Of a stretch of 64,000 nt of DNA, positions 48,433-57,073 are shown in pieces. The notes below the pieces were generated by a model. That model had not been told where the DNA came from, made no database searches, and saw nothing but the letters and a program-made list of their open reading frames with translations. The position numbers and the translations under genes are program-made. The stretch is taken from assembly GCF_002201895.1 (NCBI RefSeq), contig NZ_CP019436.1, positions 695,456-759,455 on the forward strand. The letters are read 5' to 3'. Source of the DNA: Methanopyrus sp. SNP6 (GTDB taxonomy: Archaea; JAADCQ01; Methanopyri; Methanopyrales; Methanopyraceae). Position 1 is the stretch's first letter. The number at the start of each line of letters is the position of its first letter.

Positions 48433-49617
48433 GTGAGGTTAGTTCATGGTGGGATACTATCTCTCGTCGCTGCCCTCTGCTTGTTGGGCGCGGTCGAGGC
48501 GGACCTCGTGAGTGATGTCCAACAGCGCTGCGAGCAGGCAGTGGATTGGCTCCTTAAGAACCAGCAACCGGACGGCGGTTGGTTGTACGAGGGGACCCAG
48601 AAATCCTCCGCAATGGACACCGGGGTGGTCCTACTGGGATTGTGCGAAGTATATGATAAGCTCCCTAAGGGTCAACAAAGTAAAGTACGAGAGGCCGTGG
48701 ACCACGGCGTCGAGTTCCTGAAGAAGTGTTGGGACGACAACAGAAAGATGTTCTGGGATTACCCTAACAGAGGAGGAAGGGAAGAGTACATGCCGATGTA
48801 CACCGTTCACGCGCTGATGGGTCTCATCGCTGTCGAGAAGAAGTTCCCGGATATCGCTGAAAAATACGGTGTGAGTAAATTCATCGATGAAGCCCTAAGA
48901 AAGCTGCTGAGTATGCAAAACGACGACGGATCATGGAGCAACTTCGGCCCGGGTTCGTGGCAGAACCCGGGGCGGTGTACAGGACTCGTCGTATGGTTGG
49001 CGGAGTGGTCCGGGAGGTACGGACCCAGTGACAAGCGCATCGAAAGTGGCCTTAAGTACATCGAAAGTCATCTAGGGAAGTCGCCTTTAGGTGGGATGAT
49101 CTCCAGCAACGGGCCGAAGATCGACTTCACGGCTTGGGACATGCTGGCGTTCTACTTCTCGGGTAACAAGTATTACCGTGGTTTCGTGCCGAAGCTGCAG
49201 GAGGGAGTGCTAGGGTTCCAGCGTAAGGATGGTGCGTTCGCTGCTCACACGTCGGTGTACGACAGTGAGTACGGTCCGGAAGGAACCGCAGCTCCGTGTC
49301 CACACAAGACGGCGCGAGTGTTGTTCGCGTTGATGCTGACGGGAGCCGACCCGAACGACGACCGAGTGAAAAAAGCCGTGGAGTTCCTACTGAACACGAG
49401 GAGCCAATCAGAGGGAGCGTGGTTCTGGCCTACGATGAACGACCCATCGAAGCCGCAGGAAAACCCGATGAGGGCGTACTGTACGGGTTGGTGTCTAGCC
49501 GCACTGGGTGCGTGGCTGCAGAAGGCCAAGAGAGGCGGAGTACCGGTATCACCGTTGGCAGTGCTGGCGCTGGCGTTCATTCCAGCTCGTCGAGCTTGGC
49601 GGGCAGGTATTCCTTGA
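48433..49617 (+). CDS. Secreted alpha/alpha-toroid protein (prenyltransferase/squalene-cyclase-like repeats)
   Basis: This protein of about 394 residues begins with GTG 48433 after GGGGGTGCATG and has the signal peptide LVHGGILSLVAALCLLGAVEA. The repeats AVDWLLKNQQPDGGW, KLLSMQNDDGSW and VLGFQRKDGAF are the helix-turn units of the toroid fold. Catalytic DxDD or zinc sites cannot be assigned. The C-terminus VPVSPLAVLALAFI then RR matches the tail of the preceding gene. The gene overlaps the convergent top6A by 41 bp. Confidence 0.7.
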   Translation: MRLVHGGILSLVAALCLLGAVEADLVSDVQQRCEQAVDWLLKNQQPDGGWLYEGTQKSSAMDTGVVLLGLCEVYDKLPKGQQSKVREAVDHGVEFLKKCWDDNRKMFWDYPNRGGREEYMPMYTVHALMGLIAVEKKFPDIAEKYGVSKFIDEALRKLLSMQNDDGSWSNFGPGSWQNPGRCTGLVVWLAEWSGRYGPSDKRIESGLKYIESHLGKSPLGGMISSNGPKIDFTAWDMLAFYFSGNKYYRGFVPKLQEGVLGFQRKDGAFAAHTSVYDSEYGPEGTAAPCPHKTARVLFALMLTGADPNDDRVKKAVEFLLNTRSQSEGAWFWPTMNDPSKPQENPMRAYCTGWCLAALGAWLQKAKRGGVPVSPLAVLALAFIPARRAWRAGIP

Positions 49618-50617
49618 CGACGTAGTCCAAGGAATACTTCGCGAACGCCTGCTGCTCGGCCTTCTTTCCGAGTTTTTCCAACAAATCAAGTTCTTTCTTC
49701 CAGAACGGGTCGTCGTACCGCGGATCTCGTCGTAACTCCTCTATCCTCTTGTAATCGGTCTTTTTCAGGGGTTCCGTGGGGAGGTTGTACTCGACGATGT
49801 CAGTGGCTGTGACGCCGATGAATTTAGCGTCGGGGCACGCGAGCTCCTCGTTGAGGTGAGCTGCCTTGGCGCTCCCACTCCTTATTACCATGTAAATGTG
49901 CCAGCCGTAGGGATCCCCGTCCGTGAACACGTACACTGGTAATCCCAATTCCTCGTTCAGACGTCGGAGCAATCGTCTGGTCGCCCGGGCGGCTTGACCT
50001 TTCAGCCCCACGATCAGCGCGTCCAGCTTCTCGTGAGCGCGCTCCTGGACGAGCCTACGGTACATACCCATGGTCTCGACGGCGATCACGCGTTCGGCGC
50101 CACAATCCAGTATCTCGACGTCGTCGACGTTAGGCGGAATGTTATAGCCGCTGATCCCGGCTCGCTCGGCGTGAATTTCGACACGGTTCTCCCGAACTAG
50201 TAAGTCACCGTATACGGCAGCACCGTCCTCCTCGGGCCATACACCAAACTCTTCACGCTTGAGGCCTAGCGTTGCCTCTAAGTCCTCCACGATCGCATCG
50301 CTTTCGCGCTGATCCTTGAAGTCGACTTCCCATCCTTCACTAGTGTAGTAGATTTCCCTGAGAGTAGCGGAGCGTCCCTTCTCCACGAGTTCCTTGGCGA
50401 AAGCGGCGACGCTCAGCATCTGGGCTAACTTCTTGGAGCCTTTCAGGGTGCGTGGACGGCGCTCGAGCTTATCAGGACCGAGTGTGAAGATTCCACGCTT
50501 GGGATCGTAACGGATGTTGGAAGTTGTACGCTTCGGTATTCGAACTGGTTCGTCCTTCTCCACGCACTTCATGACTTGCTTCGCGAACTCGCGGAGGCGT
50601 TGTAGCGCTTCGGACAT
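49577..50617 (-). CDS. top6A: DNA topoisomerase VI subunit A
   Basis: This 346-residue Spo11-like subunit cleaves both DNA strands with a tyrosyl link. The active-site region is LREIYYTSEGW, and the toprim motif is VYVFTDGDPYGWHIY. It needs subunit B for ATP-driven strand passage; top6B, often adjacent in other archaea, is not in this window. Confidence 0.95.
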   Translation of the reverse strand: MSEALQRLREFAKQVMKCVEKDEPVRIPKRTTSNIRYDPKRGIFTLGPDKLERRPRTLKGSKKLAQMLSVAAFAKELVEKGRSATLREIYYTSEGWEVDFKDQRESDAIVEDLEATLGLKREEFGVWPEEDGAAVYGDLLVRENRVEIHAERAGISGYNIPPNVDDVEILDCGAERVIAVETMGMYRRLVQERAHEKLDALIVGLKGQAARATRRLLRRLNEELGLPVYVFTDGDPYGWHIYMVIRSGSAKAAHLNEELACPDAKFIGVTATDIVEYNLPTEPLKKTDYKRIEELRRDPRYDDPFWKKELDLLEKLGKKAEQQAFAKYSLDYVVKEYLPAKLDELE

Positions 50618-50653
50618 CCTGAGGTTCCCTAGGGTGCCGTGAGGGGCGAGATG

Positions 50654-51262
50654 TTAGAGGATGTCGGGGGGCTCCGAGTCTTTCCATAGGCGCAGCTTCT
50701 CGCGCTTCATCTTGCGACGCTGGTCCTCGAGGAACCGGTACACGCGCCCGTGCGGAGCACCCGAGGCGAGCATTTCGATCGCCTTCCTCGCGATCTGAAG
50801 TTGTCTGGGTGTTCCGATAAGGGCCACCGTCTTGCCGCGGATGGACACGTCGGCACCGCTGAGCTCCTCGATAAGTTGTCGAGTGCGCCCCTCTCGACCT
50901 ATGATCCTAGCCCTCTGCCGCTCCAACGCTTTCGGGTTGCGGCCGACAAGCTCGTACAGATCGATTACTTCGAGACTTGCGTCCTCCTCCCTCAGGAGTC
51001 GGAACGCACGCTCAGGGGAGAACCCCCGACCTATGGCCAACACACATTCTTTGGCTTTGATGAGATCGAGCGGATCCTTAACACGCTCGGTGGGACGGAT
51101 CTCGACATCGCCCGTCTTGCTGTCTATGCGCAGTTCAACTCCCGTCTTTTCTTCGATGTAGCGCTTGGTCTCGCCGTCCTTACCTATCAGCACTCCGACG
51201 CGATCTTTAGGGATCTTCACGCGCTCGGCGCTTTCGTAGAACTCGTCGGCCAGCTCCGCCAA
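50654..51262 (-). CDS. KH-domain protein (Krr1/Dim2-like)
   Basis: This 202-residue protein has two KH modules: VKIPKDRVGVLIGKDGETKR (first GxxG loop GKDG) and ARIIGREGRTRQLIEELSGA. Archaeal Dim2/Pno1 relatives bind the 3' end of 16S rRNA and work with Rio1, encoded 4 bp upstream in the operon. That pairing supports a role in small-subunit maturation. Confidence 0.9.
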   Translation of the reverse strand: MAELADEFYESAERVKIPKDRVGVLIGKDGETKRYIEEKTGVELRIDSKTGDVEIRPTERVKDPLDLIKAKECVLAIGRGFSPERAFRLLREEDASLEVIDLYELVGRNPKALERQRARIIGREGRTRQLIEELSGADVSIRGKTVALIGTPRQLQIARKAIEMLASGAPHGRVYRFLEDQRRKMKREKLRLWKDSEPPDIL

Positions 51263-51266
51263 GTTC

Positions 51267-52052
51267 TCACCCCCGGACGTACTCGAGGACCTCTTCTAAC
51301 GTGGGAGTGTCAACTCTCAGGCGCTCGAAGAACCGAATGAGGTTCCGCAAATCACGTATCAACAGCTCTTCGGCGATAGGATGATCCAGCACGACCCCTT
51401 GGGAGAAATCTATGATCACGTAGTCGCCCTCGCCCCGGTAGAGGACGTTGTACTCGCTGAGGTCGCCGTGGACTATCTCGGCTTTACGATACATCCTGCG
51501 GTAGTCATCGAGGATATTCGAGAAAACGTCTTCCGCGTATTCTTCCTCCGGAGGATTGTCCTTCATCAACGGGTACGGGTTCCCTTCGTCATCTCCTATG
51601 AACTCCATAATCAGTACATTGTTCAAGTGAGCGATCGGCTCAGGACACCTTACACCGGCCCCGTAAGCTCGGGTTAAGTTCTTGAATTCCTTCTCGGCCC
51701 AGGCATAGACGATACGGTGTCGTTTTCGCCCGATGTTCTCGAATCTGGGATCGCCCCGGATATACCTCCACATCCGGCGGAAGTCGCTGGTAGCGACGCG
51801 GTAAATCTTGACGGCGACTAGCTCGTCGCCACGGACTCCCCTGGCGACGTTGGCTTCCTTCCCAGTCTTCACGAACCCCATGAGCCCGTCGATATACCCA
51901 CGCCTGGACAGCTCGTACAGGGTCATTAGGGTGTACTGGTCGAAGACTTCCTCTTCTACCTTCAGGTCTTCCAGGGTTTTCTCCAGTCTTTTGACCTTTC
52001 CTGGTTTCGGCTCCAGTTCCTCGATCGCGGAGAAATACTTATCCTCGGTCAA
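51267..52052 (-). CDS. rio1: Rio1-family serine/threonine kinase
   Basis: This 261-residue atypical kinase has a flexible-loop ATP site (GFVKTGKEANVARG), catalytic loop EIVHGDLSEYNVLY and metal-binding VIIDFSQGV. In archaea and eukaryotes Rio1 acts in late 40S/30S maturation. It lies between aIF1A and the KH protein. Confidence 0.93.
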   Translation of the reverse strand: MTEDKYFSAIEELEPKPGKVKRLEKTLEDLKVEEEVFDQYTLMTLYELSRRGYIDGLMGFVKTGKEANVARGVRGDELVAVKIYRVATSDFRRMWRYIRGDPRFENIGRKRHRIVYAWAEKEFKNLTRAYGAGVRCPEPIAHLNNVLIMEFIGDDEGNPYPLMKDNPPEEEYAEDVFSNILDDYRRMYRKAEIVHGDLSEYNVLYRGEGDYVIIDFSQGVVLDHPIAEELLIRDLRNLIRFFERLRVDTPTLEEVLEYVRG

Positions 52053-52054
52053 AG

Positions 52055-52399
52055 TCAGGCGCCCGGTATAATCTCCTCGAGGAGCTCGGTCACTCGTTCG
52101 TCCAATTTACCCTTGCGCTTCAGCCAGTCGACCTGTACCCTAGTATACCTCCACGTAACGTCGGCGCGTTCAGGTTGGAATTCCCATGGTTTCACAAGAA
52201 CAACGTCTCCCTCCCTGATCCAGACACGCTTCCGCATCTTTCCGGGTATCCTCGCCACTCTAGTCTTTCCGTCGACACACCTCACCTGCACTCGGTCGTT
52301 ACCCAACATTTTCTCCACGACTCCAAATATTTCACCTTCCTTTGGGAGTCTGATCTTCTTCAGAGTCTCGTCGTCGATACGCTTACCCATCTGCGTCAC
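52055..52399 (-). CDS. Translation initiation factor aIF-1A
   Basis: This 114-residue OB-fold protein shows [20 protein letters not shown] and [19 protein letters not shown], typical of aIF-1A/eIF1A. It binds the A site of the small subunit. It overlaps the Pcc1-like gene by 17 bp. Confidence 0.93.
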   Translation of the reverse strand: MTQMGKRIDDETLKKIRLPKEGEIFGVVEKMLGNDRVQVRCVDGKTRVARIPGKMRKRVWIREGDVVLVKPWEFQPERADVTWRYTRVQVDWLKRKGKLDERVTELLEEIIPGA

Positions 52400-52664
52400 C
52401 CCCGTCTTTAGCCGGTCTCACGAGCTTAAGTACTTCCTCGGAAACTCGGACGCACGCCAGTAGCGCGTCGATACCGGACAGCACCTTCACAGGGCTCCGA
52501 GCCTCGAACGTCACTCTGACGCGATTCCCTCGCATACCGATCTCGTGGTGGAAACCTTTGGGTCCACCCTCCCACAGAACGCCGGAAGCTACTTCGGCGG
52601 GCAGTTCGAGGACGAGCTCTCCTTCGAGTCGCGAGTCGCCATCAACCCCTTTATGATGGTGCAC
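52383..52664 (-). CDS. Pcc1-like small protein (possible KEOPS subunit)
   Basis: This 93-residue protein has the pattern of Pcc1: a beta strand ([19 protein letters not shown]) followed by a long helix [17 protein letters not shown]. Pcc1 is the dimerising subunit of KEOPS, which makes t6A on tRNA. It starts with GTG and overlaps the end of tyrS by 14 bp. The call is by pattern, without a search. Confidence 0.6.
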   Translation of the reverse strand: MHHHKGVDGDSRLEGELVLELPAEVASGVLWEGGPKGFHHEIGMRGNRVRVTFEARSPVKVLSGIDALLACVRVSEEVLKLVRPAKDGGDADG

Positions 52665-53625
52665 TCATAGCTTTCCTTACTGGTCTCAGGATCTCAGAGA
52701 GGTACCTCGCGGCGTTTTCCTTCAAGTCGAGCGGGTGGAGCTCACCGTCGATGAAGTCCCGCTCCAGCTCTTCGTAGCTGGTGTAAGTGACGTCTCCACC
52801 GTATTTCTTCGGACGTTCGATCGTAACCTCATCGTACTCCCGGAATATGAAGTACCGGTAGATCTCGAGAACAGGGTTGCCTTCGGCTTCACGGGCCGGA
52901 CAATACGCCTTACGAAGCTTCTCTCGGATGACCTCCGGCTCGTCATCGACGGCGATGAAATTGTTCCTGCTTGAGGACATCTTTTCGTCTCCGTCGAGCC
53001 CGTGGATGATCGGGGTGTGTAAGCACGTCGGCGAGTCGTAACCTATCTTGGGAAGCACGTCCCGGGCTAACATGTGGATTTTGCGCTGTTCGAGCCCACC
53101 GATAGCCAGATCGACGTTCAGGTGCACGATATCCAGTGCCTGCATAAGGGGGTAAACGACCTGGGATACCGGAGGATTTTCCTCACTCCTGGCGATCATA
53201 TCCATGCTGCGTCGGGCTCGGCGCATGGTAGTATGGCGAGCCATCCGGTACACGTCCAGCGCGTAGTCTTCGTCCAGCTGAAACTCCGACCCGAGGACGA
53301 ACTCGGTCTTGTTCGGGTCCAAACCCATCGCCAGGAAGCATCGGCGGTTGTAATCCGCCAGTTCACGCACCTCCTCTAACGTGCCTTTCTCGTTGAGATA
53401 TGCGTGGAGATCTGCTAGGAGTATGATCACATGGAAACCGGCCTCTTGGAGATCGATCATCTTGTCGATGACTAGCTTGTGGCCGAGGTGAACTTTACCC
53501 GAGGGCTCGAACCCGACGTACGCTACGGGTTCTTCTTTTTCCTCTAGAAGTTGTCGAAGCTCCTCTTCAGTTACGACCTCGACGGCGTTTCGGGTTACGA
53601 GTTTCAACCTCTCCTCGACGTCCAC
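52651..53625 (-). CDS. tyrS: Tyrosyl-tRNA synthetase
   Basis: This 324-residue class Ic synthetase of the archaeal/eukaryotic type has the HIGH-like motif PSGKVHLGHK and the KMSKS motif DEKMSSSRN. No C-terminal S4 domain is present, as usual in archaea. Length is normal. Confidence 0.95.
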   Translation of the reverse strand: MDVEERLKLVTRNAVEVVTEEELRQLLEEKEEPVAYVGFEPSGKVHLGHKLVIDKMIDLQEAGFHVIILLADLHAYLNEKGTLEEVRELADYNRRCFLAMGLDPNKTEFVLGSEFQLDEDYALDVYRMARHTTMRRARRSMDMIARSEENPPVSQVVYPLMQALDIVHLNVDLAIGGLEQRKIHMLARDVLPKIGYDSPTCLHTPIIHGLDGDEKMSSSRNNFIAVDDEPEVIREKLRKAYCPAREAEGNPVLEIYRYFIFREYDEVTIERPKKYGGDVTYTSYEELERDFIDGELHPLDLKENAARYLSEILRPVRKAMSAPS

Positions 53626-53657
53626 GGACGAGACCCCCTGGCGGCGTCCCGCGTCCG

Positions 53658-54722
53658 TTAAAGGTATTCTTCAGGAACTATCACGGCGACGCCTCTCAGC
53701 AGAATCACGTATACGCGCTGTCCGACGTGAAGGTCGATATCACTTTCATAACACTCGACCGTTTCACCCGTACGCTCTAACACGACACGGGGCGGGGTGT
53801 CTTCGATCACCACGGCGGGTTCGGGCTTCAGAACTTCGACGCCCTTCATCTCCTCCCACTCACGTTTGACCACCTCCCCGTTGATGAGATGACGAAGGGA
53901 ACACCTCTCACCCAGGCCTGTGACTAGGTAAGGCTGGCCATCCACCAGTAGGATATCTCCTTTCCGGAAATGAGGTATCCTCACGGAGATGGTGGCTTTG
54001 TACTTGCTCTTACCGCGCTCGCGGTCGAACCCGACGAGCTTGTGCGACTCCCTTACGATCCCGCCGTACGCATCGACGAGGCGGCGGGCGAGCTTGCGTG
54101 CGGCATTAAGCGAACCGATGTAGAAGTCGATACCCTCATCCGGATACTCCACATCAGAGATGTAGGCCATAGGATCACGCTCGAGCAGTGAGGCGGCCAC
54201 TTCCGTCACGAAGTTTTCGACTTCCTCCCGCTCACGCTCGGTCAGCTTACCTCGAAGCGACCGCACTTGGAGTATGGCCTCGTAGTATCCAGACCGGAAT
54301 TTCATGCACCGATCACACAGCGCGAAGACTACCGGGACCCTGAGGTGGTACTTCCGGGTGAAGACTTCCTCTCCTACCTCCCATTCACTATCGGCGAGTA
54401 ACTCGACAAGGACGCGGGTTCCGGGACCACCAGGTTCACCCTTAACCTCTAGAGGTTCTATCCGGACGTCCACATCGGGGAGCGTTCGGAGGTTTTCTTC
54501 TAACTCCCTAAGCACGTACTCCACGAGCAGCTCTTCGGTACTCCCGACACTTTCAGGAGGGTCTTCCCAGCGCAGCCCGGTGTAACGTGCTAAACACTGC
54601 GCACAGACTCGGACCTCCAGTCCCTCGGGTACTTCGATAATCGGGTGTTCTTCCAGGTAACATTCAGGGCACAGGCCGTCTATTGTCGTATCGACCTCAC
54701 GTCCGCACCGATGACATATCAG
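53658..54722 (-). CDS. NMD3-family ribosome protein with unusual CTG start
   Basis: The archaeal NMD3 homologue has three zinc-knuckle pairs at the N-terminus (CHRC, CPEC, CAQC), another Cys pair (CDRC) and a C-terminal eIF5A/OB-like region. The Cys-containing first 65 residues are open in frame only back to a TAG. The first codons after it are CTG (54722) and ATA, with GGGGGTGA ideally spaced before the CTG. The next standard start is GTG 54524, which would lose all but one Cys pair. I therefore place the start at CTG. Confidence 0.8.
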   Translation of the reverse strand: MICHRCGREVDTTIDGLCPECYLEEHPIIEVPEGLEVRVCAQCLARYTGLRWEDPPESVGSTEELLVEYVLRELEENLRTLPDVDVRIEPLEVKGEPGGPGTRVLVELLADSEWEVGEEVFTRKYHLRVPVVFALCDRCMKFRSGYYEAILQVRSLRGKLTEREREEVENFVTEVAASLLERDPMAYISDVEYPDEGIDFYIGSLNAARKLARRLVDAYGGIVRESHKLVGFDRERGKSKYKATISVRIPHFRKGDILLVDGQPYLVTGLGERCSLRHLINGEVVKREWEEMKGVEVLKPEPAVVIEDTPPRVVLERTGETVECYESDIDLHVGQRVYVILLRGVAVIVPEEYL

Positions 54723-54729
54723 CTACCCT

Positions 54730-55842
54730 TCACCCCCGTTCTGGGACGTATAGACGGTTGTCGGGAATGCCCACGGTGTTGCCGACTCCTACGATGATCA
54801 CGGTGCTGTCCTCAGGGGCCTCTTTGGCAAGTTCGAGAGCACGTTCGGCGGCTTCTTCCACGGCGTCGACGACGGGCTTAGGCATGGGCATGACAGCTTC
54901 CGTCGCACTCATCTTGATAGCCACCGCATCAAGATCGATGCCTTCCTCGGCCGCGATCTGCTCGATTTTGTAGCTCTCATGGCCGGGATCACCCATGGCT
55001 ACTCCCACGCCCTCGCTGACTTTGCCTGTTTTCTCTCCTTCGAGTTTGAGTGCGGCGTCGATAGTTATAATCTTAGAAACATCACCGTATTCTCTTACGA
55101 GTTTCTTTACGGCACGTCCAAGTTTGCCTAAGTTACCACCGGGCCCATGCGCCTTGACTATCACCAATCTGCGTCCCTCTAGCTCCTTCTCGGCGGCCAC
55201 AGTACCTTTCTCCACCTCTCGAACTGGTGAGTCTCCGATGAGCCTAGCCGCGACCATGGGGCCGACGCTGTCGCCGATAGGCACACACTTGAGGAATGCT
55301 TTCGCACCCTCGTAGTTACTCTTCACGAACTGTTTAAATGTCGGCAATAGCATGGTTATTAGAAGTAAGAGCTGTATGTTGTTGGTTTTCTTGGCTGACA
55401 ACAGCAGGTGTCGGAGATATTGAGCGATAACATGGATGGAGAATACGCACGTAAGTGCCATACTCATGTTATCTACTTCGACACCATCGCGTTTTCCTGT
55501 GAGTACTCTTGCGTACGAGCGGAACTTATCTTCACTCCGCTCGATCAAGTTTTCAAGGCGTTCAATAATACCGTGAGGATCCAATTGCACAGGCTGAACC
55601 ACGAATAGGTTTGCAGCCCGTTGTACGAGTGTTTCAGCCTCTTCCCTATCGCATCTGGCCTGCCTCACTACCATCTGCTGGACTTTCTCGTCTATTTTCC
55701 GTATACGTTCTACTTCTCCCTCTATCCTCCTGAAGAGCACCACCTGATAGTAGACCCGAATGAAGAGCCAAAAGAGGACGATGGAGACAATAAAATACAC
55801 CAGGTTCTCGACTAATGACGTGTCCACGTTCAACGCCAGCAC
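54730..55842 (-). CDS. Conserved archaeal membrane protein (DUF1512-like)
   Basis: This 370-residue protein has an N-terminal helix pair (LVYFIVSIVLFWLFI), a second hydrophobic region near residues 155-170 and a soluble C-terminal domain. That domain has GPGGNLGKLGRAVKKL and a glycine-rich end, VIIVGVGNTVGIPDN. It matches my memory of DUF1512 proteins, of unknown function. Start GTG. Confidence 0.65.
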   Translation of the reverse strand: MLALNVDTSLVENLVYFIVSIVLFWLFIRVYYQVVLFRRIEGEVERIRKIDEKVQQMVVRQARCDREEAETLVQRAANLFVVQPVQLDPHGIIERLENLIERSEDKFRSYARVLTGKRDGVEVDNMSMALTCVFSIHVIAQYLRHLLLSAKKTNNIQLLLLITMLLPTFKQFVKSNYEGAKAFLKCVPIGDSVGPMVAARLIGDSPVREVEKGTVAAEKELEGRRLVIVKAHGPGGNLGKLGRAVKKLVREYGDVSKIITIDAALKLEGEKTGKVSEGVGVAMGDPGHESYKIEQIAAEEGIDLDAVAIKMSATEAVMPMPKPVVDAVEEAAERALELAKEAPEDSTVIIVGVGNTVGIPDNRLYVPERG

Positions 55843-55918
55843 CCCATGGAAGGTCGCTGGACTCCGTCACCCTTATACGTGATGGAATCTGTGTTGCCGG
55901 TTGGCGGGGGGACCCGAG

Positions 55919-56356
55919 TTGGCGCTAAAGAACCCGGCGGTTCACTTACTCTCGGCGTTGTCCCTATGGGGGGTCGCCGGGCTCATACTCGCTGGTGCGC
56001 AGTCAGGACTAATCTCGTTCGCCTCCGTACTGTCCTCCGATCCCGGTATGGTTTTAAACGCTTTCGTCCTCTTCCTAGCGCTCGTTAGCGCAAACTCTCC
56101 CGCAACTTTCGCAGAGGTCTACATGGGAGAACCTCAACCGTATGCGATAGCATCGATACTGTTCGGATTCACTCCTATAATACCATATCTAATGATTTCA
56201 CCCTTTCGATGTAATGTGCTTGTGTTAACGGCGTGGTGGAAGCCCATAATCATAGCCTTACTAGCGATATGGTGTATAGAGTTTGTAATATATTATCGCA
56301 AGGTGAAAGTCTTCGGGTACAGATACGTGAACGTTCACAGATTCGTATTCCGCTAG
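55919..56356 (+). CDS. Small membrane protein of unknown function
   Basis: This 145-residue protein has four hydrophobic segments and a basic cytoplasmic tail. Start TTG 55919 follows GGGGGGACC; a TTG at 55901 is possible. A TATA-like TTATACG lies at 55872-55878. No family is recognised. It overlaps the convergent methyltransferase gene by 4 bp. Confidence 0.6.
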   Translation: MALKNPAVHLLSALSLWGVAGLILAGAQSGLISFASVLSSDPGMVLNAFVLFLALVSANSPATFAEVYMGEPQPYAIASILFGFTPIIPYLMISPFRCNVLVLTAWWKPIIIALLAIWCIEFVIYYRKVKVFGYRYVNVHRFVFR

Positions 56357-57057
56357 TCCTGTCTCTTGACTCCTAGAATACGCCGTTTAGCTTTCTCGAA
56401 TATCCACAGTAGTGCCTTGATTTCTTTATCTGTACATCTTGCTCTGGCGAGAAACCTCCGGAAAGTCGTGCATACGTTCTCGCGACGGGTGCTGTCGAAG
56501 TTCAAAGTCTTCATGAGGTCGTCCAAGGACTTCACTAGCACCTCCTTCTCTCGCTTGGTGGCAGTACGGCCGTACCGTTCAGGCACATACTCTACCTTCT
56601 TAAGCTCATAAAGTACTACGGCCACGGAATGCGAGAGGTTCATGGAACGGTACTCCTCGCTTGTCGGGATATGAAGGGTGGCGTCGCAAATCTCGACCTC
56701 CCAAGTCCTCAGACCTCTGTCTTCGGGCCCGAATACCACGGCGATCTTCTCGTAGTCAGAAAACGTCTCTCTAACCTCCCAAGGCATCATTGGATTCCTA
56801 GCGGGTGTTGAGGCGAGGACAGCGGTCGTCGCTATGGCCGCCTCCACGTCCTCGATAGCCTCCTCCAACGTGTCCACTATCACCGCGTTCTCCAACAGGT
56901 CGAGCGCGTGCATCGCCCGAGCTATCGCCACTTCGCCGAGCTCTGACCTAGGCCTTACTAAAAAGAGCTCCTTTACCCCGAAGTTTTTCATGACACGGGC
57001 TACGTGACCGACGTTCCCGTCGTACTTCGGCTCTACCAGTACCACCCGCACGTCCAA
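56353..57057 (-). CDS. TrmJ-like SPOUT RNA 2'-O-methyltransferase
   Basis: This 234-residue SPOUT-class enzyme has motif 1 VEPKYDGNVGHVARVMKNFG, motif 2 KIAVVFGPEDRGL and motif 3 IPTSEEYRSMNLSHSVAVVLY, forming the trefoil-knot SAM site. The family methylates the ribose at position 32 of tRNA. Start TTG 57057 has GGAGGA seven bases upstream; an upstream frame to 57129 lacks homology and overlaps the divergent gene. Confidence 0.85.
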   Translation of the reverse strand: MDVRVVLVEPKYDGNVGHVARVMKNFGVKELFLVRPRSELGEVAIARAMHALDLLENAVIVDTLEEAIEDVEAAIATTAVLASTPARNPMMPWEVRETFSDYEKIAVVFGPEDRGLRTWEVEICDATLHIPTSEEYRSMNLSHSVAVVLYELKKVEYVPERYGRTATKREKEVLVKSLDDLMKTLNFDSTRRENVCTTFRRFLARARCTDKEIKALLWIFEKAKRRILGVKRQD

Positions 57058-57073
57058 GCTTGATTCCTCCGGG

